Counted from the stretch's first letter, positions 27,422-36,486 are shown. The stretch: DNA of 64,000 nt from Synoicihabitans lomoniglobus (GCF_029023725.1 NZ_CP119075.1:243501-307500); one strand, 5' to 3'. Program-made: numbers and translations. Notes: generated by a model not told the origin, from the letters alone.

Positions 27422-28618
27422 TCAGGAGTCGGCGGAGGGAGCCGGGTCGGCTGAGGCTTCGGGCGGTGTTTTACCCGGGTGACCTCCGCGGGACGGGGCG
27501 GGGGCGTTGGGGTCGACGACTTTGACGGGGGCCCCGTCCTTGAGTCCGGATTGGCCGAGAATGATGATGGGGTCGCCTTCCGTGAAACCGGAGCGCACCT
27601 CGACGGTATCGGGCGTTTCGAAGCCGGCATCGAGCTGGCGGCGGACCGCCTTGCCGTCGACGACGGTGTAGAGGAACTGGGAACCGCCGTCGTAAACGAC
27701 CGCGCGTTTCGGCACGAGCAGGGCGTTGGGGCGTTCCTCGGTGATGATGTTGGCCTTCACGAAGAGGCCGGGCAGCACGTCCTGCTCGGGATTGCGCAGA
27801 CCGACGGTGACTTTGAAGGTGCCGCTCTGCGGATCAATGATCGGGCTGATGCGTTTGACCCAGCCGGCGAAAGTGCGGCCCGGCATGAATTCGGATGTGA
27901 TGGTGGCTTCCTGGTCTTTGTTGACGGCGGTGAGATAGCGGCCGGGCACGAAGACCTTGGCCACCATGTCCTGGAGGCTGACGAAGGAGAAGAGTTTCGT
28001 GCCGCTGCTCACGCGCGCGCCGAGTTGGGCGGCTCGTTCCGAGATCACGCCGTCGAAAGGCGCGCGGATGGTGGCGTGGTCGAGACGGATCTTGGCCCGC
28101 TCGGCCCCGAGACGACGTTGCGAGAGCGTATAGCTGGCGTTTTCGAATTCCTGCTGGTTGACGAGACCGCGTTTGAAGAGCTCCTGGATGCGATCAAAAT
28201 TGGCCTGCTCACGCTCCAGATTGACGCTGGCTTCGTCGGCGTCGACGCGCAGCTCGCGCTCATCGATTTGGAGTAGGGGAGCGCCGGCTTTGACGAAGTC
28301 GCCCTCTTCAACGAGCAAGGCTTCGATTTCGCCGGAAATCTGGGGAAAGAGATCCACGCTCGATTCGGTTTCGAGGGTCGAGTTGAAGGACAACGTCGCC
28401 GAAATGGGTCCGCGCGTGATGGGGGCGGTTTGCACGGCGACCGCCTCCTCGGTGCGACCGGCGCCCCATTTGCCCGCTCCGGGCCCGCCACCGCCCGGGG
28501 CATCAGCTGATTTGTCTCCGCCGCCGCAACCGGCGAGGAGCATGAGACTGGTCAGCGCCAGAGCGGAGGCGGTGAACCGTGAATGGACACAAAATGAGGT
28601 AGGGAGACGAAAGGTCAC
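27422..28618 (-). CDS. RND efflux periplasmic adaptor lipoprotein
   Basis: The product has 398 residues from the GTG at 28618. The signal peptide ends in a lipobox (L-M-L-L-A-G-C, Cys at about residue 31), so it is a lipid-anchored membrane-fusion protein. It contains the barrel-sandwich halves (V-D-L-F-P-Q-I-S-G-E-I and A-P-F-D-G-V-I-S-E-R), a helical hairpin between them, and the beta-barrel with I-S-P-I-I-D-P-Q-S-G-T-F. The tail is Pro/Ala/Gly-rich. Open frame extends to 28660, but that adds residues before a natural signal peptide. It is first in the three-gene efflux operon. No outer-membrane factor gene is next to it. Confidence 0.9.
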   Translation of the reverse strand: MTFRLPTSFCVHSRFTASALALTSLMLLAGCGGGDKSADAPGGGGPGAGKWGAGRTEEAVAVQTAPITRGPISATLSFNSTLETESSVDLFPQISGEIEALLVEEGDFVKAGAPLLQIDERELRVDADEASVNLEREQANFDRIQELFKRGLVNQQEFENASYTLSQRRLGAERAKIRLDHATIRAPFDGVISERAAQLGARVSSGTKLFSFVSLQDMVAKVFVPGRYLTAVNKDQEATITSEFMPGRTFAGWVKRISPIIDPQSGTFKVTVGLRNPEQDVLPGLFVKANIITEERPNALLVPKRAVVYDGGSQFLYTVVDGKAVRRQLDAGFETPDTVEVRSGFTEGDPIIILGQSGLKDGAPVKVVDPNAPAPSRGGHPGKTPPEASADPAPSADS

Positions 28619-28792
28619 GACGGGGGAGTTAGTGGAAGCGGAGGAAGGAGGCAGGCACAATCGCCCATCCCTAATACTCCAAACGGGGCCAGAAGTTGCG
28701 TAGTTTTTGGATAAAAGCAGGAATCAAAGTGAATTCGTTGAGCAGACGCAGGATCGGAGAAAAAGGGTGCGCTCAAACCAGCACTGTTCTCA

Positions 28793-29506
28793 ATGACGCA
28801 CATGACCGCCGAAAGTGACAACCTCACCACATTTGTTTCTCGCGTGCGGCTGGTCGGATACATGGGCGAAGACGCCGTCAAGACGCTGCCCGGCTTCAAA
28901 AAAGGTCGTCATGCGGTGCCCGATGCGGTCACGCCGGCCACCCGGTCGTTTTTTGCCCGGTTGTGTCAGGACATGGTGGCGGAGGAAGCGGAGGCGTGGT
29001 TTCAGCGCGCCCGGGCTGAATTGAGCTACAAACGCAAGGAATTGACGCTCGAAGTGGCGAGCCCGCTGGCGGTGCTGACCGCCACGGATTTCACGTTTGA
29101 GCTCGAATACCGTTTGCTCGAACGCGATGCGGGGAGATTTGCGGGGGTGCGCACGTTGCATGACCTGAAAGAAGGACGTTTGGGCGTGCCGACCTTCGAG
29201 GCATTGTTTGCCGGACAGTTCACCGAGATCGCGTTCGACCTCAAAAAAGGGGTGCAAGTCGAAGCGGTGATCGACGCGGTGGAGGAACTGGAAAGCGCCG
29301 GGGGATTGCGGGTCGACTACCCGTCGGACTATCGCGAGTGCACCCTGTCCGTCGCCGGCGTGGAAGCTGAGGTGCTGTGCGACGGTTCGTCGTTGGCCAT
29401 GAGCTTCCCGCGGGCGGGCGCCCCGATGGAGTTGGTGGAGGGGTTTTGCGCGGTGCGCCGGGCGTTTGTGCTGAGCGAACGCGAGGAGCTGGCGGGATTG
29501 CTGTGA
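28793..29506 (+). CDS. Unrecognised soluble protein, 237 aa
   Basis: There is no signal peptide, membrane helix or familiar catalytic motif. The N-terminal half is mixed alpha/beta with many charged residues (F-K-K-G-R-H-A-V-P-D). The middle contains Y-K-R-K-E-L-T-L-E-V and an F-T-F-E-L-E-Y strand pattern. The gene starts with ATG 28793 (a second ATG is three codons later), diverges from the RND adaptor gene and converges with the GH5 gene 26 bp away. Its coding character is convincing because the frame is long, uninterrupted and G/C-biased at third positions. Function unknown. Confidence 0.75.
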   Translation: MTHMTAESDNLTTFVSRVRLVGYMGEDAVKTLPGFKKGRHAVPDAVTPATRSFFARLCQDMVAEEAEAWFQRARAELSYKRKELTLEVASPLAVLTATDFTFELEYRLLERDAGRFAGVRTLHDLKEGRLGVPTFEALFAGQFTEIAFDLKKGVQVEAVIDAVEELESAGGLRVDYPSDYRECTLSVAGVEAEVLCDGSSLAMSFPRAGAPMELVEGFCAVRRAFVLSEREELAGLL

Positions 29507-29531
29507 CGCGACCGACTGGCGGGAGGAGGCC

Positions 29532-30614
29532 TCAACGTTCCGGAAAGAGTCCGCGATAGACGGCCGTCGGTTCCCCATCGGGTCCGCGAATGGCGAAACC
29601 GCCTTGGTAGTCCCAGACGCTCCAGCCGAAACCGGCTGCTTCGCACAACTCGACGTTGGCGCGGATCCAATTGACGGTGGATTCCGGATCCGCCGCACGA
29701 TAGACGCCAAACTCGGTGATGACCACATTGACGCCGTGTTCACGCGCCCAGGCCGCGACTGGCGCATAGTGGGCGGCCACATCTGCGCGTTCGAGCGTCA
29801 CGGCCAGCGTGTGGTGTTCTTTCATCATCTGCGCGGCCAGAGGACTGTCGGAGGCCACCTCGATGCCGCCGGGAAACGTGACCGCGCCGGCCGGAATGTC
29901 TTTGAGCGGTGTCCACGACGTATTTTGGTGGGTGAACAGGAACGGCTCGTAGGTGTGCAAGGCGTAGTGAACGTTCGGGTCATCGAAGAGGCGCAGATCG
30001 GGCACGGTTTGGAACTGGCCCCAACGGTTCGAGGACACGTAGAGAACGCGGGTGGCGTCGACCGTGCGGATGGCGTCGACGATGAGTTGATTGAGGATGT
30101 TGAGATCCTCGTTTTCCGGTGCGACCGCTTCGTTGAGAATTTCGTAGCGCAACCAAGGCCCGACGTCGCGGTAGTGGGTGGCAACCTGAGTCCAGAGCGA
30201 GGCGGCGGCGGCGCGCAGGTCGGGGTCGGACCAAAGGGCGTTGTCGGCGGCGTCGTTGAGGAACTCGTTGCCCGGCAGGTAGTGCATGTCGAGGATCACG
30301 CCGAGGTCGTGGGCCCGACACCACTCGAGGGCCTGATCCAAGGGCTGGAGGAGCTCGGTGATCAGTTTGCCCTCGATACTCATCAGGATGCGACCGTCGA
30401 CGGGTATGCGCACATGATCGAAACCGTGGTCGGCGATCCAGGCGGCGTCTTCGGCCTCGAACCGCTCGGCGGTGGCGTAATGGCCGGGGGCGTGTTGAGC
30501 GAGCCAGTGGCTGATGTTGACGCCTTTTTTGAAATCGGAGCCGGCGGTGGCCACGGTCGGACCAGCGCAGACGGCGATGCTGAGAATTGTGAGAACGGAG
30601 GAGAGAAGTTTCAT
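29532..30614 (-). CDS. Exported GH5-type glycoside hydrolase
   Basis: The product has 360 residues. A signal peptide ends near A-G-P-T-V-A-T-A (about residue 24). GH5 features: G-V-N-I-S-H-W start of the barrel, H-V-R-I-P-V-D, the acid/base in I-L-N-E (Glu162) and the nucleophile in I-T-E-F-G (Glu301). The family hydrolyses beta-linked glycans such as cellulose, mannan or xyloglucan; subfamily cannot be read by eye. ATG 30614 begins the signal peptide; the open frame upstream runs through the mdh terminator and is not expected to be translated. Confidence 0.9.
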   Translation of the reverse strand: MKLLSSVLTILSIAVCAGPTVATAGSDFKKGVNISHWLAQHAPGHYATAERFEAEDAAWIADHGFDHVRIPVDGRILMSIEGKLITELLQPLDQALEWCRAHDLGVILDMHYLPGNEFLNDAADNALWSDPDLRAAAASLWTQVATHYRDVGPWLRYEILNEAVAPENEDLNILNQLIVDAIRTVDATRVLYVSSNRWGQFQTVPDLRLFDDPNVHYALHTYEPFLFTHQNTSWTPLKDIPAGAVTFPGGIEVASDSPLAAQMMKEHHTLAVTLERADVAAHYAPVAAWAREHGVNVVITEFGVYRAADPESTVNWIRANVELCEAAGFGWSVWDYQGGFAIRGPDGEPTAVYRGLFPER

Positions 30615-30642
30615 GGCGTGAAGGGAGGTGAAAGGGACAAAA

Positions 30643-30673
30643 AAACGGCGACCCCACCAGGAGGTCGCCGTTT
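30643..30673 (-). terminator. Rho-independent terminator of mdh
   Basis: An 11-bp perfect stem AAACGGCGACC/GGTCGCCGTTT with a 9-base loop. On the minus strand it is followed by a run of T residues and lies 39 bp after the mdh stop. Confidence 0.9.
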
Positions 30674-30711
30674 GCGAAAAGAAGAAAGAAACAGGGACGG
30701 CGAACGCTGAA

Positions 30712-31698
30712 TCAGCCGAGCATGTCGGCGACCATGGCGCGTTCGTCGACGAGCTCCTGGTTGGTCGCGGCAAGTTTCTGCTGGGAGAACGCGTCGCTCA
30801 GATCGTAGTCGGTGATGACTTCGTAGGCTCCGGGCGTGGTGGTGCGCACGGGCATGCCGGCCCAGACATCGGGATCGAAACCGTAGCGTCCCTCGCTCTT
30901 CACGGCGACGGAATGAATCGCGCCGGGGGTCATGAGATCGTGCACGTGATCGACCAACGCGTTGGCGGCGGAGGCGGCCGAGGAGAGGCCGCGGGCGGCG
31001 ATGATGGCGGCGCCGCGTTTGCCGACGGTGGAGCAGAAGTCGCCTTCGAGGTAGGCCTGGTCGTTGATGACCTCGGCGGCGGGTTTGCCGTCGATCGTGG
31101 CATGGGCAAAGGCCGGATACATCGACGGGCTGTGGTTGCCGTAGATGAAGATGTCCTTCACGGCGGTCAGATCGACGCCGGCCTTTTTGGCAAGCTGAGC
31201 CTGAGCGCGGTTTTGGTCGAGCCGCACCATGGCGGTGAAACGATCGGCGGTGAGGCGCTTGGCCTTGGACGCGGCGATCATGACGTTGGTGTTGGCGGGG
31301 TTGCCGACGACGGCGACCCGGGCGTCCTCCGCGGCGACGCGGTCGATGATCTCACCCTGGGCGGTGAAGATCACGCCGTTGCCCTTGAGCAAGTCGGCGC
31401 GCTCCATGCCGGGACCGCGAGGGCGGGCGCCGACGAGCAGGGACCAATTGGCGTCCTTGAAACCGGTCTCACCATTGTCGGTGAGGACCATGTCCTTGAG
31501 CAGCGGGAAGGCGCAGTCGTCGAGTTCCATGGCCACGCCTTCGAGGGCTTTCATGGCTTTTTCGACGGGAATCTCGATAAGCTGGAGGATCACCGGTTGG
31601 TCGGGACCGAACATGTGGCCCGAAGCAATACGGAAGAGGAGGGAGTAGCCGATTTGACCGGCGGCTCCAGTGACAGCGACGCGAATGGGAGCTTTCAT
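30712..31698 (-). CDS. mdh: Malate dehydrogenase
   Basis: The product has 328 residues. NAD-binding motif T-G-A-A-G-Q-I-G-Y at the N-terminus, substrate-binding region [13 protein letters not shown] and catalytic His in I-Y-G-N-H-S-P identify an NAD-dependent malate dehydrogenase of the cytosolic-type (type 2) group; lactate dehydrogenases lack this set. It interconverts malate and oxaloacetate in the TCA cycle. It appears monocistronic, with its own terminator, and the upstream gap of 105 bp is available for a promoter. Confidence 0.96.
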   Translation of the reverse strand: MKAPIRVAVTGAAGQIGYSLLFRIASGHMFGPDQPVILQLIEIPVEKAMKALEGVAMELDDCAFPLLKDMVLTDNGETGFKDANWSLLVGARPRGPGMERADLLKGNGVIFTAQGEIIDRVAAEDARVAVVGNPANTNVMIAASKAKRLTADRFTAMVRLDQNRAQAQLAKKAGVDLTAVKDIFIYGNHSPSMYPAFAHATIDGKPAAEVINDQAYLEGDFCSTVGKRGAAIIAARGLSSAASAANALVDHVHDLMTPGAIHSVAVKSEGRYGFDPDVWAGMPVRTTTPGAYEVITDYDLSDAFSQQKLAATNQELVDERAMVADMLG

Positions 31699-31803
31699 AA
31701 GAAGGGCGCTTAGGTAATCAGAAAAGTCGGGAAGGGGACACGCACGAAATGTGTTTTTATCGGCGTATTCTGATCACATGGGGTCCGGGGGCGAAAATGT
31801 GTC

Positions 31804-32124
31804 CTATATCGCGCTGGCCACCCAGCGGGGTAGTCGCAGTGGTGTGTCGTGCACGAAGTCGATGAGCAGAGCCTGAATCCACGGTCGCTCGCACACGCAG
31901 TCGCGCAGCGTGATGAAGCTCTCGGCGGTGTCGGATTCGATGCGATAGTTTCCCACCTGCACGGCGAGAGGCTGCGCTTCACCATGCAGCAGGCATACCA
32001 GTTCGATGCGCTGGGCGCGGGAATCGATCCGCAGTGATTCCAACACGCCGTAGCGGCGGATGAGGTTGTTGGCGAAGTGGCGCGCGGCGTGGGAGGTGAC
32101 CCGGTCTTTCAGAGATGAGAGCAT
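31804..32124 (-). CDS. Unrecognised small protein, 106 aa
   Basis: Begins MLSSLKDRVTSHAARHFANN. A basic helical N-terminus is followed by a beta-rich half (I-E-L-V-C-L-L-H-G-E, Y-R-I-E-S-D-T) and a hydrophobic C-terminus with L-P-R-W-V-A. No signal peptide. The ATG at 32124 has AAGGAAA upstream; the longer open frame starts with weaker codons. It is divergent from the UbiB-like gene and upstream of mdh. Function unknown. Confidence 0.65.
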   Translation of the reverse strand: MLSSLKDRVTSHAARHFANNLIRRYGVLESLRIDSRAQRIELVCLLHGEAQPLAVQVGNYRIESDTAESFITLRDCVCERPWIQALLIDFVHDTPLRLPRWVASAI

Positions 32125-32263
32125 GACGACGTTTTCCTTTTCTATGCAGAGACCCAATCGCGGTTTTGGTTCCCGCCCGGCTCAGCTCAGGAACCGTTCG
32201 GGGGAAGATGGGTCCGTGCTGCTTAACTTCACCACTGCTTCCAAGCTTCAACTCCGCCATCCC

Positions 32264-33931
32264 ATGAAAATTAAACATCTCTCCCGCTATCGCGAAATCC
32301 TCATGCTGTTCTGGCGGTATGGGCACTCCGATCTGGTGCGACAACTCGACGAGGATTTCGAGCCGGAGAAGGAGAGTGGCTCCGACGCTGGCAAGGGTGA
32401 TAACGCTCCCGAGCAATTGGCCAACGATCTGGAGGCCATGGGGCCCACCTTCATCAAACTCGGACAGGTGTTGGCGGGACGACCGGATCTGTTGCCCGCT
32501 CCCTATGTGAAGGCGTTGGCCCGGTTGCAGGACAAGGTGAAACCCTTTCCGTTTGAGGAGGTGGAGGCGGCCGTCACGGAGGAGCTCGGCGTGCGCCTTT
32601 CCAAGGCGTTCGCTCGATTCGACGAAGAGCCGTTGGCGGCGGCGTCACTCGGTCAGGTCCATGCTGCGGCGCTGCGCGACGGGCGGGAAGTGGTGGTCAA
32701 AGTCCAACGTCCGGGGATTCGAGCCACGATTGCCGAAGACTTCGAGGTGTTGGCGGAGATTGCCGAGTTCATGGACACCCACACGGAGATGGGGCAGCGG
32801 TTCCGGTTCGGTTCGATTCTGGCGGAGTTTCGGGAGACCATCAAACGCGAGCTGAACTACGAAATGGAGGCGCAGAATCTCCGGGCGGTGGGGGCGAATC
32901 TGCAGGAGTTTCCGCACATTTTTGTGCCGGCACCGATCACCGATTACTGCTCACGCGCGGTGCTCACGATGGAGCGCGTGTCGGGCAGCAAGGTCACGGA
33001 AATCGGTCCGTTGGCATCGTTGGAATACGATGCGGCCCCGATCGTCGAGGAACTGTTCAAGAGCTACCTCCAGCAGGTATTGGTGGACGGGCTCTTTCAT
33101 GCGGACCCGCATCCCGGCAACATCTTCGTGACGTTGGACGGTCAGCTGGCACTGCTCGATCTGGGCATGGTGGGCTATGTTTCGCCGGGCATGCAGACCT
33201 CGCTGTTGAAAATATTGATGGCGGTGAGCGAGGGGCAGGGGGAGCGCGCGGCGGACATTGTGATCGGCATGAGCACCAAGCGCAAAGGCGCGGACGTCGG
33301 TGATTTTCGCCGCGAAGTCAGCAAACTCGTCGCGCGTCAGCAGGATCAAAATCTCGACGATTTGAACGTCGGGCAGTCCCTGCTCGACTTGAGCAGTCTG
33401 GCGCGCACGTCCGGCCTGATCGTGCCCAGTGAACTCACGGTGTTGGGCAAGGCGCTGATGCAGCTGGACGAAGTCGGCAAACGACTGGACCCGGAATTTA
33501 ATCCGTCGGCCTCGATTCGTCGTCACGTCGACGATCTGATGTCGGAGCAGATGAAGCGCAATCTCGCGACCGGCAACGTGTTTGGCACTTTGTTGGAGGC
33601 CAAAGAATTCATGACGCAACTCCCGGCGCGCCTGAACCGCATCATGGACGTCGTGACGAACTCCGAACTGCAGGTCAAAGTGAAGGCGCTCGACGCCAAC
33701 ACGGCCTTGGACGGCATGCAAAAGATCGCGAATCGCATCACCATGGGCATGGTGTTGTCCGCGTTGATCATGGCGGCGTCGCTGATGATGCGGGTGGACA
33801 CGGACTTCCAACTCTTTGGCTATCCGGGGCTGGCCATCCTTTGTTTCCTGGCGGCGGCGGCCGGTGGTTTTTACCTCGTATTCAGTATCTTCATTCAGGA
33901 CTACCGCAGCCGGAAAGACCTGGAAGAGTGA
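32264..33931 (+). CDS. UbiB/AarF/ABC1-type atypical kinase
   Basis: The product has 555 residues from ATG 32264; the open frame further upstream lacks family features. Hallmarks: K-L-G-Q-V-L-A-G-R-P-D-L-L (KxGQ motif region), A-A-A-S-L-G-Q-V-H (Ala-rich nucleotide loop), V-V-V-K-V-Q-R-P-G, F-H-A-D-P-H-P-G-N (catalytic loop) and L-D-L-G-M-V-G (metal site). Two membrane helices end the protein. UbiB proteins support ubiquinone or other isoprenoid-quinone metabolism through an ATPase-like activity. No quinone-biosynthesis neighbours are present, so the exact role is open. Confidence 0.92.
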   Translation: MKIKHLSRYREILMLFWRYGHSDLVRQLDEDFEPEKESGSDAGKGDNAPEQLANDLEAMGPTFIKLGQVLAGRPDLLPAPYVKALARLQDKVKPFPFEEVEAAVTEELGVRLSKAFARFDEEPLAAASLGQVHAAALRDGREVVVKVQRPGIRATIAEDFEVLAEIAEFMDTHTEMGQRFRFGSILAEFRETIKRELNYEMEAQNLRAVGANLQEFPHIFVPAPITDYCSRAVLTMERVSGSKVTEIGPLASLEYDAAPIVEELFKSYLQQVLVDGLFHADPHPGNIFVTLDGQLALLDLGMVGYVSPGMQTSLLKILMAVSEGQGERAADIVIGMSTKRKGADVGDFRREVSKLVARQQDQNLDDLNVGQSLLDLSSLARTSGLIVPSELTVLGKALMQLDEVGKRLDPEFNPSASIRRHVDDLMSEQMKRNLATGNVFGTLLEAKEFMTQLPARLNRIMDVVTNSELQVKVKALDANTALDGMQKIANRITMGMVLSALIMAASLMMRVDTDFQLFGYPGLAILCFLAAAAGGFYLVFSIFIQDYRSRKDLEE

Positions 33932-33952
33932 ACGGATCGTCGCGGTCGATGG

Positions 33953-35011
33953 TCAGCTTTGGAAGCGAACGGCGAGGGCGGCGTGGGTGTCGCGCACGAG
34001 CTTTTCGGTCGTGGCCCAATCGATGCAGCCATCGGTGATGGAGACGCCGTAGCGCAGATCGGACTTGGGCTGGGGGAAAGTCTGATTCCCGGCCTCGAGG
34101 TTGCTTTCCACCATGGTGCCGATGATCGAGGTGCTGCCGGCGGCGATTTGGCCGACGATGTCTTTCATGACCTCGGGTTGCAGCTCCGGTTTTTTGGCGG
34201 AGTTGGCGTGGGAACAGTCGACCAAGATGGAGGGAAGCAGGTCGGCCTTCGTCAGCACCTGTTCGGCGTTGGCGATGTCGGCGGCGGAATAGTTGGGACC
34301 GGCCGTGCCACCGCGCAGCACGATGTGGCAGTTGGGGTTGCCGCGGGTTACCACGGAGGAGGCCTTGCCCTCGATGCTCACGCCGAGAAACGTTTGGGGT
34401 TGAGCGGCGGCGCGGATGGCGTTGACGGCGGCGCCCAGGGTGCCGTCGGTGCCGTTTTTAAAACCGAGCGGCATTGAAAGGCCGGACGCCATTTGCCGGT
34501 GCGTTTGTGATTCGGTGGTGCGGGCGCCCACGGCGGACCAGCAGATCAGGTCGGCGATGTATTGGGGCGTGATGGGATCGAGCAACTCCGTCGCGGTGGG
34601 TAGGCCGAGATCGAGGACCTCGCGCAGGAAGGTGCGGGCGGTGCGCAAGCCGGTGGCGATGTCGTTGGAACCGTCGAGGTGCGGATCCATGATCAAGCCT
34701 TTCCAGCCGACGGTGGTGCGCGGTTTTTCGAAATAGACCCGCATGACGATCATGATGCGGTCGGACACCTCGTGGGCGAGGGCGGCGAGGCGACGGGCGT
34801 AATCGCGGCCGGCTTCCAGATCGTGAATCGAGCACGGGCCGATGATGAGCAGCAGGCGTTTGTCTTCGGTGAAGATCACGCGGTGGATGTCCTCGCGGGC
34901 GCGGGTCACGAACGCGGCCTGAGACTCGGACTTGGGCAGCTCGTCGATGAGCGATTTTGGCGCGGGCAGTTCCCTCGTCTCCAGAACGTTGATATCGGAC
35001 GTGCGTTGCAT
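33953..35011 (-). CDS. aroG: 3-deoxy-7-phosphoheptulonate (DAHP) synthase, type I
   Basis: The product has 352 residues, matching the AroF/G/H class. Motifs: I-I-G-P-C-S-I-H-D (metal/substrate), M-R-V-Y-F-E-K-P-R-T, G-W-K-G-L-I, the L-R-G-G and V-D-C-S-H-A-N blocks, and E-S-N-L-E-A-G-N. The enzyme condenses PEP and erythrose-4-phosphate at the entry to aromatic amino-acid synthesis. Which of the three E. coli feedback types it matches cannot be decided, so the symbol is provisional. ATG 35011 is chosen; no strong Shine-Dalgarno is visible. The 5' region is unusually rich in hairpins. Confidence 0.93.
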   Translation of the reverse strand: MQRTSDINVLETRELPAPKSLIDELPKSESQAAFVTRAREDIHRVIFTEDKRLLLIIGPCSIHDLEAGRDYARRLAALAHEVSDRIMIVMRVYFEKPRTTVGWKGLIMDPHLDGSNDIATGLRTARTFLREVLDLGLPTATELLDPITPQYIADLICWSAVGARTTESQTHRQMASGLSMPLGFKNGTDGTLGAAVNAIRAAAQPQTFLGVSIEGKASSVVTRGNPNCHIVLRGGTAGPNYSAADIANAEQVLTKADLLPSILVDCSHANSAKKPELQPEVMKDIVGQIAAGSTSIIGTMVESNLEAGNQTFPQPKSDLRYGVSITDGCIDWATTEKLVRDTHAALAVRFQS

Positions 35012-35204
35012 GAACCGGCCAACTTGGATCAGAGCGTGGTCCCGGTGCAAGTCCGGGAAAACCTCAAGCCGAGGTTATTGCGGGCTGGGGGCAGAGTTCG
35101 CTTGGCGAAGCGAGTGATTTGGGCAAAAAGTTGGCCGGCCACCTACCCCTAAGTGACCGGCCATTTGCTTTCTTAGTTACCCCAAAACTCCCGCTAGGCG
35201 GGAG
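35012..35204 (-). promoter_or_regulatory. Hairpin-rich leader upstream of DAHP synthase gene
   Basis: Read on the minus strand, several hairpins follow one another: CTCCCGC/GCGGGAG with TTTT after it (35204-35188), a 10-bp stem GGCCGGTCAC/GTGGCCGGCC near 35162-35129 followed by CTTTTT, AACCTC/GAGGTT (35076-35060) and CCCGG/CCGGG (35056-35040). The two T-run hairpins look like terminators inside the leader. GGCCGG occurs again just before the ATG. This suggests attenuation, but no leader peptide was identified. Part of the region may instead serve the divergent YgfZ-like gene. Confidence 0.5.
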
Positions 35205-35290
35205 AAGTGAAAAATCTGATGTTGCTAGTGGAAGCGATTCGACGACCTTCGTCAAATAAAGATTTCAAAAACTTTCACAAAAAACGATTA
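35205..35290 (+). other. AT-rich stretch before YgfZ-like gene
   Basis: Bases here and into about 35345 are strikingly A/T-rich compared with all neighbours (runs such as CAAAAACTTTCACAAAAAACG). It probably contains the promoter of the YgfZ-like gene and perhaps that of the DAHP gene. Open reading through it from 35207 exists but is not codon-typical. Confidence 0.45.
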
Positions 35291-36241
35291 ATGATTGATA
35301 AAGAGCAATTAATAAAACGTTACTGTTTTGCAAAAGAAACGAAATGGAAGCAGGTTTCGCTCCTGGCTTCATTGGTAGTGACGGGCGAAGACGCGGAAAG
35401 TTTCCTGCAAGGACAATTTTCCCAGGAATTGCGACCGGCCCGGGTGGGGCCGATCAACTACGGGTTTTGGCTCACGCGCCAGGGCAAGGTCTTCGGTGAT
35501 GCCGTGATCGTGCGCGAAAGTGATGACGTTTGGCGTATTTTCAGTGGGAGCCTGAGTGCGACGGCTCTGGTGGAGCGTTTGGAGTCCTTCATCATCGCGG
35601 ATGATGTGACTGTGGCGGATGAGACCGCCCGCTGGCAGGCATGGCGTATCGCAGGTGGCGACGTCGCTGCGTGGCTGCCGAATTGGCGGAGCGAGACTGC
35701 GGCGGCGGGCGGCACTGCGTGGGGTTGGGAGGAGGCTCAACCTTTGCCCGGCGGGAGTGCGCTGATCGTGGCGTCGCAACCGCCGCCGTGGCCGAAAAAT
35801 TGGCCGGAAGCGACAACGGAGGAGTTTGAGCAGGCGCGCATCGCCGCGGGTATTCCGCGGGTTCCGCAGGACCTCGGGGAGGGCGATCTGCCGCAGGAGG
35901 CGGGGTTGGACGCGGTGGGCGTGTCGTTCAACAAAGGCTGTTACCTGGGGCAGGAAGTCATGGCGCGGCTACAGTCACTCGGCCGGGTGCGGCGTCGGCT
36001 GGTGACGGTTGCGGGGGCCGGTGATGTTCCCGGTGTTGAGCAGGTGGATCTTTGGCAAGGTGAGAAACGCGTGGGGGCGTTGCGTTCGCGGGTTGCCGGG
36101 TTCGATGGAGCGTGGCTCGGCTTGGCTTTGGTCTCCGTGGCGTCGTGCGATTTCACGCGCCCCGTGGGGTTGGTCCAAGGCGACGGTGATGCTCCGGCGA
36201 TCGATATTGTGGCAGAGGTCACGCCCGAGGACGCCGTATGA
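35291..36241 (+). CDS. YgfZ/GcvT-like folate-binding protein
   Basis: The product has 316 residues from ATG 35291. Family signature K-G-C-Y-L-G-Q-E is present, and the N-terminal L-L-A-S-L-V-V-T-G-E-D-A-E-S-F-L-Q-G-Q block matches YgfZ proteins. These are folate-binding proteins that help maintain iron-sulfur enzymes. The start is uncertain: the first 25 residues (M-I-D-K-E-Q-L-I-K-R) come from AT-rich DNA and the homologous fold begins near residue 22. The stop overlaps the next gene's start as ATGA. Confidence 0.87.
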   Translation: MIDKEQLIKRYCFAKETKWKQVSLLASLVVTGEDAESFLQGQFSQELRPARVGPINYGFWLTRQGKVFGDAVIVRESDDVWRIFSGSLSATALVERLESFIIADDVTVADETARWQAWRIAGGDVAAWLPNWRSETAAAGGTAWGWEEAQPLPGGSALIVASQPPPWPKNWPEATTEEFEQARIAAGIPRVPQDLGEGDLPQEAGLDAVGVSFNKGCYLGQEVMARLQSLGRVRRRLVTVAGAGDVPGVEQVDLWQGEKRVGALRSRVAGFDGAWLGLALVSVASCDFTRPVGLVQGDGDAPAIDIVAEVTPEDAV

Positions 36242-36486
36242 CCGATCTGGAACGCGTCACGGCACTTTGTCGCAAACTCGGAGCCGCGCCGGAACAGGCG
36301 GCCACGATGGCACGACAACTGTTGAAACGGTCAGAACAGCTGGCGTCCGAGCGAGGGTGTTCGCACGTGGAGGCGATGGAATATCTGTTGCGCTTGACCA
36401 TCCAAGGCGCGAGTGGCGAAGCCCCGCCCGGGTTCGAGGGCGGAGTGCCTCCCGCGGACAAACCTGAAGCGAACGACCGGTGTTAA
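36238..36486 (+). CDS. Small helical protein of unknown function
   Basis: The product has 82 residues, coupled to the preceding gene by an ATGA overlap. It is mainly alpha-helical (residues 1-58), with a Pro/Gly-rich C-terminus G-E-A-P-P-G-F-E-G-G. One Cys at 11, one at 41, one at the end. The coupling suggests a role linked to the YgfZ-like protein or simply operon membership. No family recognised. Confidence 0.68.
   Translation: MTDLERVTALCRKLGAAPEQAATMARQLLKRSEQLASERGCSHVEAMEYLLRLTIQGASGEAPPGFEGGVPPADKPEANDRC

Noticed and set aside
32060-32263. Upstream N-terminal extension of the UbiB-like protein
   Set aside because: The 68 extra residues overlap the divergent gene's start and show no family similarity; ATG 32264 begins the conserved region.
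35207-35290. Longer start for the YgfZ-like gene
   Set aside because: Codons lie in the AT-rich island and the family fold begins later.
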